Of a DNA stretch of 29,739 nt, positions 7,866-16,412 are shown one piece after another. Under the pieces are notes generated by a model. That model was not told the DNA's origin. It searched no databases and was given only the letters and a program-made list of their open reading frames with translations. Numbering within the stretch: the stretch's first letter is position 1; each line of letters starts with the position of its first letter. Source of the stretch: JALZHR01 sp036389695 (GTDB lineage: Bacteria; Acidobacteriota; Blastocatellia; Pyrinomonadales; Pyrinomonadaceae); assembly GCA_036389695.1 (NCBI GenBank), contig DASVWG010000518.1, positions 1 through 29,739 of the forward strand, in the 5' to 3' direction. Made by a program: the position numbers and the translations under genes.

Positions 7866-10484
7866 TTATTGAGCCGTAAAAAACAATTCCGTAATGTCTT
7901 CCATCGCAGTGATAACCTGCGGATTGAAGACCAATCCTTTTGCCGTCACCTGAATAATCAACGTTTGCCCGGCTCGGACGTCTTCAAATTTGAAATAACC
8001 GAACGAACTGGTTTTTGCCGTCCAAACATTGCCCTGTGAATCTGTCAGTGTTACCGAAGCGTGCGGAACGCTCGTCTCACCGTTTACGACCTGACCCGAA
8101 ATCGATATGTTTGCCGCCGTGGTCGGCGCGAACGGGCGCGAAATCGTAATCTCGTTGTCCCGCGTGTGTCCGACGATAATCTGATTGTTTGCCGAATCGA
8201 AGACGAACGTCGTCAATAAGCCGCTGTCCGGACTTAATCCGAGCACGCTGTTTGACGAGCTTATCGCGCCCGTCACGCCGACATTTCCGCTCGCGCCGGT
8301 CACCGCTCCGAGATTGGCAAAGCCGCCGAGGTAATCCCAGTAGCGGCTTAAAACGATGTAATTGCCGTTCGGCGTGGCGAAAACATCGCCGACCAAATCA
8401 TACGGCGAGGTGCCGAAAAGCGAGTTAGACGGCGAAACCGCTCCCGAAATTCCGGTCGTCCCGTTTCCGAAAGTAACCGCCCCGGCGTCCGTTATCGCGC
8501 CCCAGCTCCAATGCGGAGAACCGACGACGTAATTTCCGTTCGTCAGCGCGACGACCGTCTCGCCGACATAATCGGTAGCGGTCGTTCCGACCAGAGAGTT
8601 TGAGGGCGAAACGGGGAGACCGTCAAAATCGGTCGCGCTGCGGAAAGTAGCGGCTCCGGCGTTTGCCTGCCCGCTGTTGCGCCAAAATTTAGACTTAACC
8701 ACGTAGTTGCCGTTGGCTAAAACGGTAACTCCGTCGAAGCCGACCGCATCGCCCGCCGTCTGTCCGAATAATGAATTCGAAGTCGTAACCTGACCGACCG
8801 TGGCGGTCGCCATCTCGCCGCTGCACAAGGTCACCGCTCCCGCGTCCGTGACGGCGAAATTGTCCCACTGCGGCGAGATGACGACGTAGTTGCCGTTCGG
8901 CAAAGCCTTGACGCCGCCGCTGCTGACCTTATCTTCTATTTCGTTGCCGAGCAGTGAGTTTGCGGATGAAATCGTCGGCGGGCAGCCGGACGTTCCGCTG
9001 CACAATGTTGCCGCCCCGCTTTTAAAAATAATCCCCGCCCAGTAATCCGGCGAACTGACGACGAAATTGCCGTTGGCTAAAACCGTCACGCCGCCGCTTC
9101 CGATCTGGTGGTAATTGCTTGTTCCGGTAAGTGAGTTTGCGGCTGTAACCTGTCCGGTCGTGCCTGTCGTGCCGTTGCCGAGTGTCACGGCTCCGGCATC
9201 GTCAAGTGCATATCCGCTCCATAATGGAGAAACAACCACATAATTTCCGTTCGGCAGCGCAGTTACGCCGCCGCTGCAAGTTTCATCGAGATAGTCTACC
9301 CCGACCAGTGAATTGGCTGCCGAAATCGTTCCGCTGATGCCTGTCATTCCATTACCGAAGGTTGCCGCGCCGTAATTTGTGGCAGCGCCGACAATATGAG
9401 CATCGCCCCATTTTGGAGAACAGACGACGTAATTGCCGTTAGTCAACGCCGCTGCGCTAAGCGAGCCGACGCGGTCTTCAATATCCGTGCCGACGAGCGA
9501 ATTTGCAGCCGAAACCACGCCGCTCGTGCCGGTCGTCCCGTTGCCGAACGTCGCCGCGCCGGCATTTACTATCGCGCCGTTGTCTCAATAAGGAGAAAGA
9601 ACGACGTAATTACCGTTTGTTAATGTTTTCACGCCGGTGGAAATTTCAGTGCCGACTCCGATAGTGTCATCGACGGTCGAACCGACGAGCGAATTTACAG
9701 GCGAAACCGTGCCGGTCGTCGCGGTCGAGGCGCTGCAAAATGTGATGGCGCCCGCATTTGTCGCCGCGCCGTTTCTCCAGAAAGGGGAAATAACGAGGTA
9801 GTTGCCGTTGCTCAGAATGACGATTCCGCTGTTGCCGACGGCGTCGCCGGGAGTTGTGCCGACCAGTGAGTTTGATGCCGAAATCGTTCCCGTGCAGCCC
9901 GCCGCGCCGTCGCACAAAGTTACCGCTCCGACGTTTTGCACGGCGCCGCTGTCCCAATTCTTCGCGATTATAACGTATTTGCCATTGGGCAGGACGGTTA
10001 CTTCCCCGACGGTATCGCCAGCAGATGAGCCGACCAGCGAATTAGCCGACGAAATCGTCGGCGGGCAGCCCGTCATTGCGCTGCAAAGCGTTACCGCTCC
10101 GGCTTCGGCTACCGTGCCGTTTTGCCAACCGGGACTGCTCACGACGTAATTTCCGTTCGGCAGAATCTTGATGCCGCCGAAACCGACCTGGTCATTTGCC
10201 TGCGAGCCGGTCATCGTGTTGATAAGCGCGCCGGAAAGTCCGTTATACAAATGAACCGCGCCGACATTACTTGCGCCCGACGGAATATCGAACTCCGTAT
10301 CGACGACGACGAAGTTGCCGTTCGGCAAAGTGTAAATTCGACCGCCGAAAAAGGCGCTCCCCGCCGGACCGAATATATGTATGTTCTGAGCCTGCGCGAA
10401 AATCGTTAAAAACAAACCGAAAGTCAGCGCGGAAAGCGCGCCGAAAATAGATTTTTTCATAAAAATATTTACAACTTGTTTCAT
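7866..10484 (-). pseudogene. Secreted 12-repeat protein, interrupted by one in-frame TGA
   Basis: A single 873-codon frame broken at codon 300 by TGA (9587-9585). The intact parts are 10484-9588 (299 residues) and the continuation to 7866. The N-terminus is a signal peptide ending near AQAQ. Twelve repeats of about 59 residues follow, with consensus LPNGNYVVxSPxWxxG...AGAVTL...NSLVG. The C-terminal ~85 residues (ISISGQVVNGETSVPHASV...) are a carboxypeptidase-regulatory-like sandwich. The stop sits exactly where other repeats have Trp (SPFWRNG, SPQWDNF), so TGG to TGA is the likely change. Repeats and frame are intact on both sides, which suggests a recent mutation, a sequencing error or read-through. 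ATG 10484 overlaps the stop of the small upstream gene as TAATG. Function unknown; probably cell surface or extracellular. Confidence 0.8.
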
Positions 10485-10726
10485 TATTCTTTCTTATCCT
10501 TTGATTTTTTTGTTTCAGAGTCGTTTAGTTCCTCTTTAGTATCCGCTTCGGTGCTGTCAGGCAATGCCGCGACGGCTGAAGCGAGCGCATCAGACACGCT
10601 CAAAGGCAGATGACACAAAGGACAAACCGCGGCGCCCGGTTCGTCGCGCGCGTTTTCTTTGTCAAATCTGCTTACCAAAATCTCTCTGCTGGTCAATTGA
10701 ATTTTTAATCTGCGAATAGTTTTCAC
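10484..10726 (-). CDS. Small CxxC protein, coupled to the repeat protein
   Basis: 80 residues from a GTG start with AGAGGA about eight bases upstream. The sequence begins MKTIRRLKIQLTSREILVSR and has a CPLCHLPL motif (C-x2-C) near residues 35-42, possibly a metal or redox site. A long acidic/lysine-rich tail follows, with no signal peptide or membrane helix. The stop codon TAA shares a base with the ATG of the repeat protein (TAATG), which points to translational coupling. I do not recognise a named family. It is divergent from the winged-helix regulator at 10902. Confidence 0.65.
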   Translation of the reverse strand: MKTIRRLKIQLTSREILVSRFDKENARDEPGAAVCPLCHLPLSVSDALASAVAALPDSTEADTKEELNDSETKKSKDKKE

Positions 10727-10810
10727 TGGTTTTTCCTCTTTGCCGACTTGCGTTAAAATGTCTGCGCTGACGGCGAGATTGATGACATTTCGCAGTTTGC
10801 CAGCAGCGCG

Positions 10811-10873
10811 TGGTAAAAATCGTTGCCAATCGGTAACGATTCGGGGTACGATTGGTAAAAATTCCGGTAACGA
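10811..10873. promoter_or_regulatory. Direct repeats in divergent promoter region
   Basis: TGGTAAAAAT occurs at 10811-10820 and 10853-10862, and CGGTAACGA at 10831-10839 and 10865-10873. The two words are 10 bases apart in the first pair and 2 bases apart in the second. An imperfect inverted pair, CGTTGCC / CGGTAACG, spans 10821-10838. The region lies between the small CxxC gene and the winged-helix regulator, so it may be the regulator's binding site. Direct repeats are seen; binding is inferred. Confidence 0.45.
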
Positions 10874-10901
10874 AAACTAAACCTTTAAAAACAGAAGCGT
10901 T

Positions 10902-13088
10902 ATGGCAGAGACAAAATATAGATATTTCGAATTTGGCGAATATCTTTTGGATACTCACTGCCGCGTTTTGCAGAAAAACGGCGAACCGGTTCACCTGACG
11001 CCGCGAACTTTCGATTTGCTTTGCGTGCTGGTCGAAAACGCCGGACGAGTATTGGAGCACGACGAACTGCTCGAAAAGGTTTGGGAAGGCACTTTCGTCG
11101 AGCAGGCGAATTTGAAAAAAACGATTTCCGCGCTTCGACAGGCGCTCGGCGAACCGGCAGACGCGAGCGAATTCATCACCACAGTTCCGCGCAAAGGTTA
11201 TCGCTTCACCGCGCCGGTGCGCGCCGTGCCGGATGAAACGGTTTTAATCAGGGAAACAAAAGCCGAAATAATCTTTGAAGAAGAAATCGACGATCAAACG
11301 GGCGCTGAAAAAATCGCGCCGCTGCTGCCCGAAAGCAAAAAGGCAAGTCTTTCCCGACCTTCCGCGCTGCTTCTGCTGGTCACGCTCGTCATTGTGACAC
11401 CGGCGCTGACAGTTATTTCCTTCAGATATTTTTCGGGCGCGCCGCGAAACAATTTTTCGGTTGAAAAAGTCCGGCAGAAAAAAATTCTTCTGGGCGATTC
11501 GGTGAGCGGGGCGACGCTTTCGCGGAACGGCAATTTTTTTGTTTTCAACGCGGTCGAAGGCGGGAAAAATACTCTGCGCGTCAAAAATACGGCTACCGAA
11601 AGCGAAATCGAGCTGATTCCGCCGATGAACGCTTCGTTCTGGTTTCCGACTTTCTCGCCCGACGGCAATTACGTCTATTTTTATTTCTCCAACCGTGAAG
11701 AGCCGACAAAAAGCGGCGTCTATCGTATCCCGACGCTCGGCGGCGCGCGGCAACTCATCAGCGAAAAAAAATTTCACGGCATGAGATTTTCGCCCGATGG
11801 TAAAAAGCTGGCGGTTTTTCTGACCTACCCGGAAGGCGATGACGAACGACAGGAGCTTCTGACCATCAACCCGGACGGAACCGGCGAGCGGAAAATCGCG
11901 GTTCTCCCGCTTCATTCGCTCGTTCGCGGAATCGCCTGGTCGCCTGACGGTTTATCGCTGCTCTGCGGCATAAGAAAACATTCGCCGCTCGGAAAAAACA
12001 TTTATTACGCGGCGGAGTTTTCGCTTGCCGACGGCACGGAAAAAGTCATTATTCCCGAACAGGAAGAGCCCTTTACGGTCGAAGACGTTCTGCCGGACAA
12101 AAGCAGCCTGCTTCTGCGCCAGCGCGAGACCAACGCCGAAATCTTTCAAGTCTGGCAGTATTTTCTCGCTTCGGGCGAAAAAATCCGCGTGACTAATGAC
12201 GATAGTACTTACAGCGATATCGTCGTGACGGCTGACGGAAAAACCATCGGCGCAATGCGCGGGTTGGGATTGACCTCAATCTGGACGGTTGACGTCGCCG
12301 GACAAAACGAGCAGCGGCAAGTGGCGGCAAACGCAGGCTCGGTTTACAGTTTAAGCTGGACGGCGGACGACCGGCTCGTATTTTCGACGATGGAAAACGC
12401 GCGCGAATACGTCGGCATCATCAACGCGGACGGCACGAATAAACGACTTTTGACCGACGGCGGCGACGGCATTCGCCCGCTGCCGGAAGTTTCCGCTGAC
12501 GGCAGGGCGGTCGTTTTCATGTCTGAACGCTCCGGCGGAAGACAGGTCTGGCAAATTGATTTGGAAGGCAGAAATCTGAAAAAACTGACCGCCGCCATCG
12601 GCATCGGCGAGGCGAAACTACTCGCCGACGGGCAGACTTTAATTCTCAATGTCTATTTAAAGCCGGGCGTCTGGGCTTTGATGAAACATACGCCTGACGG
12701 GCAAATCAAGGATTTGAACATGACCGACACGGACGATTGGGACATCTCGCCGGATGAGAAACAGATGGCGCTCTACAACCCTGTCAGCCGCGTCCTCTAC
12801 GTCAAAAATATGGAAAGCGGTGAGATTACGAGCAGTTTTAACGTGAAAAATCTGGGAAGCCTGCACTGGACGCCCGACGGGAAGGCGCTCAGTTACGTTC
12901 GTTCGGAAAATGATTTTCAGGAAATCGTTTTGCAGCCGCTGGACGGCTCGCCGGAGAAAATTTTAACCACTGTGCGCGGCGAAGGAATTCTCAATTTCGG
13001 CTGGTCGCGGAACGGCAGCCGCATCGCTCTCGTTCGCACCAAAGCTCACTGTGAAGCGATTCTCATACAAGCCCAAATCGGAAACTAA
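10902..13088 (+). CDS. Membrane-anchored winged-helix regulator with TolB-like propeller
   Basis: 728 residues. Residues 5-107 are an OmpR/PhoB-type winged helix (FEFGEYLLDTHCRVL, LTPRTFDLLCVLVENAGRV, ALGE, VPRKGYRF), a layout typical of CadC-like regulators. A hydrophobic segment at about 154-176 is the single membrane span, placing the C-terminus outside the cytoplasm. The rest (about 190-728) has repeated FSPDGNYVYF, WSPDGLSL and WTPDGKAL units of TolB/PD40 beta-propeller type. This one-component design couples a periplasmic sensor to cytoplasmic DNA binding. The Shine-Dalgarno site is weak (AGAAG). It is divergent from the CxxC/repeat-protein pair, its most likely target. Confidence 0.88.
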   Translation: MAETKYRYFEFGEYLLDTHCRVLQKNGEPVHLTPRTFDLLCVLVENAGRVLEHDELLEKVWEGTFVEQANLKKTISALRQALGEPADASEFITTVPRKGYRFTAPVRAVPDETVLIRETKAEIIFEEEIDDQTGAEKIAPLLPESKKASLSRPSALLLLVTLVIVTPALTVISFRYFSGAPRNNFSVEKVRQKKILLGDSVSGATLSRNGNFFVFNAVEGGKNTLRVKNTATESEIELIPPMNASFWFPTFSPDGNYVYFYFSNREEPTKSGVYRIPTLGGARQLISEKKFHGMRFSPDGKKLAVFLTYPEGDDERQELLTINPDGTGERKIAVLPLHSLVRGIAWSPDGLSLLCGIRKHSPLGKNIYYAAEFSLADGTEKVIIPEQEEPFTVEDVLPDKSSLLLRQRETNAEIFQVWQYFLASGEKIRVTNDDSTYSDIVVTADGKTIGAMRGLGLTSIWTVDVAGQNEQRQVAANAGSVYSLSWTADDRLVFSTMENAREYVGIINADGTNKRLLTDGGDGIRPLPEVSADGRAVVFMSERSGGRQVWQIDLEGRNLKKLTAAIGIGEAKLLADGQTLILNVYLKPGVWALMKHTPDGQIKDLNMTDTDDWDISPDEKQMALYNPVSRVLYVKNMESGEITSSFNVKNLGSLHWTPDGKALSYVRSENDFQEIVLQPLDGSPEKILTTVRGEGILNFGWSRNGSRIALVRTKAHCEAILIQAQIGN

Positions 13089-13111
13089 ACTGCCCGCAAG
13101 TTGCTGATTCT

Positions 13112-13135
13112 ACGCAGCGGTTTTTTGCGTTTTTT
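13112..13135 (+). terminator. Weak candidate terminator after the regulator gene
   Basis: ACGCA (13112-13116) pairs with TGCGT (13126-13130) around a nine-base loop, followed by TTTTT. The stem is only five base pairs, so this is a weak call. It lies 24 bases after the stop of the regulator gene. Confidence 0.3.
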
Positions 13136-13425
13136 CTTAAAGTTGGGAACTACGTTTAATATTGTTCAAATATTAGCCGATTTTTATGCTGATAAAGTTA
13201 GGAACTCGTGCCGACGGGTTTTAACATGATGCCGCCATTCTATGTATATCTTAAGTAGAATATTTCTAATAGCAATTTTTGAAACTGATTACTTATACAA
13301 TCCGTAAATGGACAAAGTCGAAACAGGATTCCGGCATTTGCATTGTTAATGCTACTAATAAATTGATGGGTGGTTGCCGATTTAAGGGAGATTAAAGCTT
13401 TGATGTAATTACAATATTCTTTGGC

Positions 13426-13593
13426 TTATATCATCGGTTCTGCAATTAATCGCAAAACTAAATTTCCAATAAAGGGAATGTTCAAAATCGACTGATATTT
13501 CCGGCGAGTAAAGTAGTTTCCGAGATTCTCCGCATAGCCATCCCCGGAAACATCGAAACCGGTTCGCCCTGGCTTTACTTGTTCTCTGAACAC
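13426..13593 (-). pseudogene. Possible protein remnant, 55 codons
   Basis: The frame from GTG 13593 to TAA 13426 encodes 55 residues including GFDVSGDGYAENLGNYFTRR and a hydrophobic tail IPFIGNLVLRLI. A TGA lies immediately before the GTG and no Shine-Dalgarno site is visible. Composition is protein-like but no family is recognised. It could be a decayed C-terminus or chance. Confidence 0.2.
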
Positions 13594-13902
13594 TCAGGGA
13601 TGTTATGAAATGGTCAAATCATCAGTTCGGGAAGCTCGCCGCGCGAATCCAAGTGAAACGGTAGAAGACGCAAGCCGTTGACGACAATTCCAAAAATGAA
13701 TGATTATTTCGGCTTTCGAGGTTTTGTAACGGGGCGACTTTAAGATACCATTTACCTCGATTTAAATTATAATTTTGGATATTTAACTGTCGGAATGCTC
13801 TACTCAATGACCGGGAAAACAGCCGGATTTCAATTCGCCGCCCGTTTTTTTTCGCTGTCAATGCAAGTGAAGCCTGCCGCTTTATAAACCTATAACATAC
13901 TT

Positions 13903-16023
13903 ATGCCTGCAAAAACAGTTCAATTTAGCGTAGAAATCAAGGGTCTTGAAATCACTTCGGGTGCTTGTCAGGTTCGCGGTATCGTCAGCGGTCAGGTCGG
14001 CGCAGCTTACATTAACACCTATTTTTCGGGAAATACGTTCAGCGCCGCGCTGCCGGAAGACCAGTCCGAATACTTTGCCGTCACGGTTTTTATTCAAACT
14101 TATACGCTCGACGGCGTTTCGTATACCGTCGGGGATAAACCCTTAGCACTTCTTGCCACGCTGTATCTGCCCGATGCCGACTATGTCGTCAAGGTCAGTC
14201 CGGAGTCGTCCATCGCCTCCATCTATACGTTTGCGCGAATGACGACGGTGCAGAGCGACGGACTGGTCACGATGAGCGGCAGCGAGCGCAATATGAAGAT
14301 TGCTTACGGAATGAAGCAAAACTTTTACCTGACCGAAGGAAGCGTGGCGGAGATGATAAAGGAGTCGCCCAACGGATTTGAAACGAACAGTTACCCGATG
14401 TTCAATTCGTTGTGTAACCTCATGTACTATTGTTTGACCGATACCGGCTTCTACAATCAGTTCCTCGACTATGCCTGGCACGAAGAAAACGCGCCGAACA
14501 ACAACTTTCTGCAAGCGGTCAGAAATATGCTCTACGACCCGTTTACCAATGCCGACAATATCTATCAGATGCTGGTCGGGAAGCCGGAAATCTATCAGGA
14601 TTCGTTGACGTCGATGAACGTTTCCGATGATGAAAAAGCCCCGCACAACTGGACGCTGACGCTCAAGAGCAACTCGTCGGGAGCGAAGAATTTTATTCCG
14701 AGCGGACTCGCTTTTGTGGTCTTCGATGCCGACGATAATGCGTGGATAGCGAATAATTTCAGAGCCGGGTCGAATCTTTCGGGAACGCATGGTCTGGTGT
14801 ATAAATACAACGCGCGACCGGCTGATTTCTCTCCGGTGCAGGGCGGAGGATTACTCGGCGCGGGCTTCGGAGCGGCGGTAGATCCTCAAAAAGAATACAT
14901 TTCTTTTGGTAATTTCGGCTGGGGACCGGTGCTCGAAAATCCTCAGGAAGGAAGTATCTCGCGGTTTTACTATAAAGACGGGACGCCCGTCAGTCCTTCC
15001 AACGGATTTACGCCCGGACTGTCGCGCGTGCAGGGAATGGAGTACGATGAATCCGGAAATCTCTGGATGGCTTCCGTCGGCTGTCAGGACCCTTTTGCTC
15101 CGTCACCGACAGGCGTTTATCCGTTTAAGAGTGAACCGAGCGCCGTAGTTGTATACTTGAACGGAGAACCTTCGGCAGAGACGATGCTCATTTGCGACGA
15201 GTTTCCGGTGAAACAGTCGGCATCGTCGGACGCCGTCCTGTTAAGGACTCCTTATCTGAAGATTTTTGACGTCACTCCTGATAATAATGGAAACGCGTAC
15301 GTTTCCTGCATCGGCAACTATGATGAAGATTTAGCGAAGTGTGCGCTTTCGGCGGTTTACAAAGTAGCTATCGAGAACGATAAATTGGTCATAAAAGAGA
15401 GTTGGTACAGCGATTATTACAGTCCGATTAATAAGCAGAAAGGTTTTGAATCGCTCCGACAGGTGGCGATAAACGGAGATGGAGATGTAGTGGTAGTCGG
15501 AGTTGCCAGCAGCCGGGCGACAGTACTCTCCAAAGACGATTTAACCTGTAAAGGTTATTACGATGTCAATACTTACGCTCCGTGGGGAGTGAAAATCGAC
15601 AAGAAAGAAACAATTTTCCTCGCCAATTTCGGACACGACACGGGTTCTGTTCGCGATAATACCCTCGATTTGCAAGCGCCGTTCGGCGTGACTATGCTTC
15701 GCGATGCGTCGAACCCCGATTCAGCACAGCTTCTCACGGTTCCGACAGGCGGTTCGGAAGTCATGCTTGCCAACGGACATCCGCTTTACGGGACGCAAAC
15801 CAGACCTGCAAAACCGGCAGTACTTATTCAGGGAGAACCGACTTTTCTTCAGGTGCGTATGAAATGTTATCAACCGATTATGCGATTAACCTCGACGAAC
15901 ATCGACGGCGCGGGAAATTTATGGTGTATGAATAACTGGAAGCCTTCGGCTTTGGTCGATGTTGCCGATAATCCGGGCGGGGACGGCGTCGTGATTTTTC
16001 TCGGGATAGCCGAGCCTGAGTAA
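13903..16023 (+). CDS. Large beta-propeller-like protein of unknown function
   Basis: 706 residues with no signal peptide or membrane segment. The first ~110 residues are beta-rich. About 110-250 is a helical segment with several Cys and Trp (YPMFNSLCNLMYYCLTDTG). From about 255 on, repeated units such as FDADDNAWIANNF, YDESGNLWMASVG, VTPDNNGNAYVSCIG and IDGAGNLWCMNNW resemble blades of NHL/SMP-30-type beta-propellers. There is no Shine-Dalgarno sequence before ATG 13903; the leader is AT-rich with TATAAC eight bases before the start, so the true start or an unusual initiation mode is uncertain. It stands alone between two gene-poor stretches. I do not recognise a specific family or function. 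Confidence 0.8.
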   Translation: MPAKTVQFSVEIKGLEITSGACQVRGIVSGQVGAAYINTYFSGNTFSAALPEDQSEYFAVTVFIQTYTLDGVSYTVGDKPLALLATLYLPDADYVVKVSPESSIASIYTFARMTTVQSDGLVTMSGSERNMKIAYGMKQNFYLTEGSVAEMIKESPNGFETNSYPMFNSLCNLMYYCLTDTGFYNQFLDYAWHEENAPNNNFLQAVRNMLYDPFTNADNIYQMLVGKPEIYQDSLTSMNVSDDEKAPHNWTLTLKSNSSGAKNFIPSGLAFVVFDADDNAWIANNFRAGSNLSGTHGLVYKYNARPADFSPVQGGGLLGAGFGAAVDPQKEYISFGNFGWGPVLENPQEGSISRFYYKDGTPVSPSNGFTPGLSRVQGMEYDESGNLWMASVGCQDPFAPSPTGVYPFKSEPSAVVVYLNGEPSAETMLICDEFPVKQSASSDAVLLRTPYLKIFDVTPDNNGNAYVSCIGNYDEDLAKCALSAVYKVAIENDKLVIKESWYSDYYSPINKQKGFESLRQVAINGDGDVVVVGVASSRATVLSKDDLTCKGYYDVNTYAPWGVKIDKKETIFLANFGHDTGSVRDNTLDLQAPFGVTMLRDASNPDSAQLLTVPTGGSEVMLANGHPLYGTQTRPAKPAVLIQGEPTFLQVRMKCYQPIMRLTSTNIDGAGNLWCMNNWKPSALVDVADNPGGDGVVIFLGIAEPE

Positions 16024-16118
16024 ATATTGCAACCGCACGCAAGCGTCAAATGGAAGTGTTTTAGCAGACCATTCTTTTTGAGAGAAATATTTAAAATATA
16101 TTGCGAGAAAATTCACAG

Positions 16119-16178
16119 TGACAGCTTACGGGTAAATCAATGACAGCTTATGCGTTCGCGATGACAACTTATAGGTAA
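16119..16178. repeat. Three TGACA(A/G)CTTA iterons, possible IS relic
   Basis: TGACAGCTTACGGGTAA (16119), TGACAGCTTATGCG (16141) and TGACAACTTATAGGTAA (16162) are in direct orientation at 21-22 base spacing. Multiple ~20-bp terminal repeats of this kind are known at the ends of IS21-family elements, but no transposase gene is present, so only a remnant could be here. The repeats are seen; the origin is inferred. Confidence 0.45.
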
Positions 16179-16296
16179 GTTCACATCTAAAACCATTTGA
16201 GGAGTTATCCAAAATCGAATAAACCATATGTGGTACGGGCGTTTCACTCAATAAATTCAAGAACTGAAGCTAAATTTTGACAAAATGCGGCACGGA

Positions 16297-16333
16297 CGGT
16301 TGGTTTTAATATGTTACATATTAAAACCAACCG
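16297..16333. repeat. 37-bp perfect palindrome
   Basis: Two 17-base arms (16297-16313 and 16317-16333) are perfectly complementary around TTA. Neither side has a clean T-tract, so it is not a standard terminator. It ends 79 bases before the oxidoreductase start and could be an operator, an RNA hairpin or a small mobile-element relic. Confidence 0.6.
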
Positions 16334-16412
16334 AAATTAAAAAAAGGTCACATAAATCCAGCCCCGGACGCATTTGTGAAAATCAAGATTTTTTAACGCG
16401 GCGGATAAGTTA

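Larger units (their letters stand above)
13089..13902. other. Gene-poor region with coding-like remnants
   Basis: 814 bases with no convincing intact gene. A possible weak terminator follows the regulator gene (13112-13135). On the minus strand two short stretches look like protein. One ends LPFHLDSRGELPELMI before a TGA at 13616-13614, after a frame open for about 29 codons. The other is the frame at 13426-13593. Both are bounded by stops and lack good ribosome binding sites, so decayed genes are more likely than working ones. Confidence 0.4.
16024..16412. other. Intergenic region with repeats and a palindrome
   Basis: 389 bases with no coding frame of note. It holds three TGACA-type iterons (16119-16178), an imperfect direct repeat ATGTGGTACGGGCGTTT / ATGCGGCACGGACGGTT (16228-16244 and 16285-16301), and a 37-bp palindrome (16297-16333). 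This density of repeats resembles a relic of a mobile element or a regulatory region for the oxidoreductase gene downstream. Confidence 0.5.

Noticed and set aside
9540..9587. SECIS element after the TGA of the repeat protein
   Set aside because: Only a 4-bp CGGC/GCCG stem with a 12-base loop was found, and the residue at this place in other repeats is Trp, not Cys.
13622..13861. 79-codon minus-strand frame before the beta-propeller gene
   Set aside because: No ribosome site and no protein-like blocks; a different frame in the same place looks more coding but is stop-bounded.
14143..14790. 215-codon minus-strand frame under the beta-propeller gene
   Set aside because: Arg/His/Ile-rich shadow frame with no recognisable motif.
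16119..16178. CRISPR array
   Set aside because: Only three imperfect units with about 5-bp spacers; far too short and no cas genes are near.
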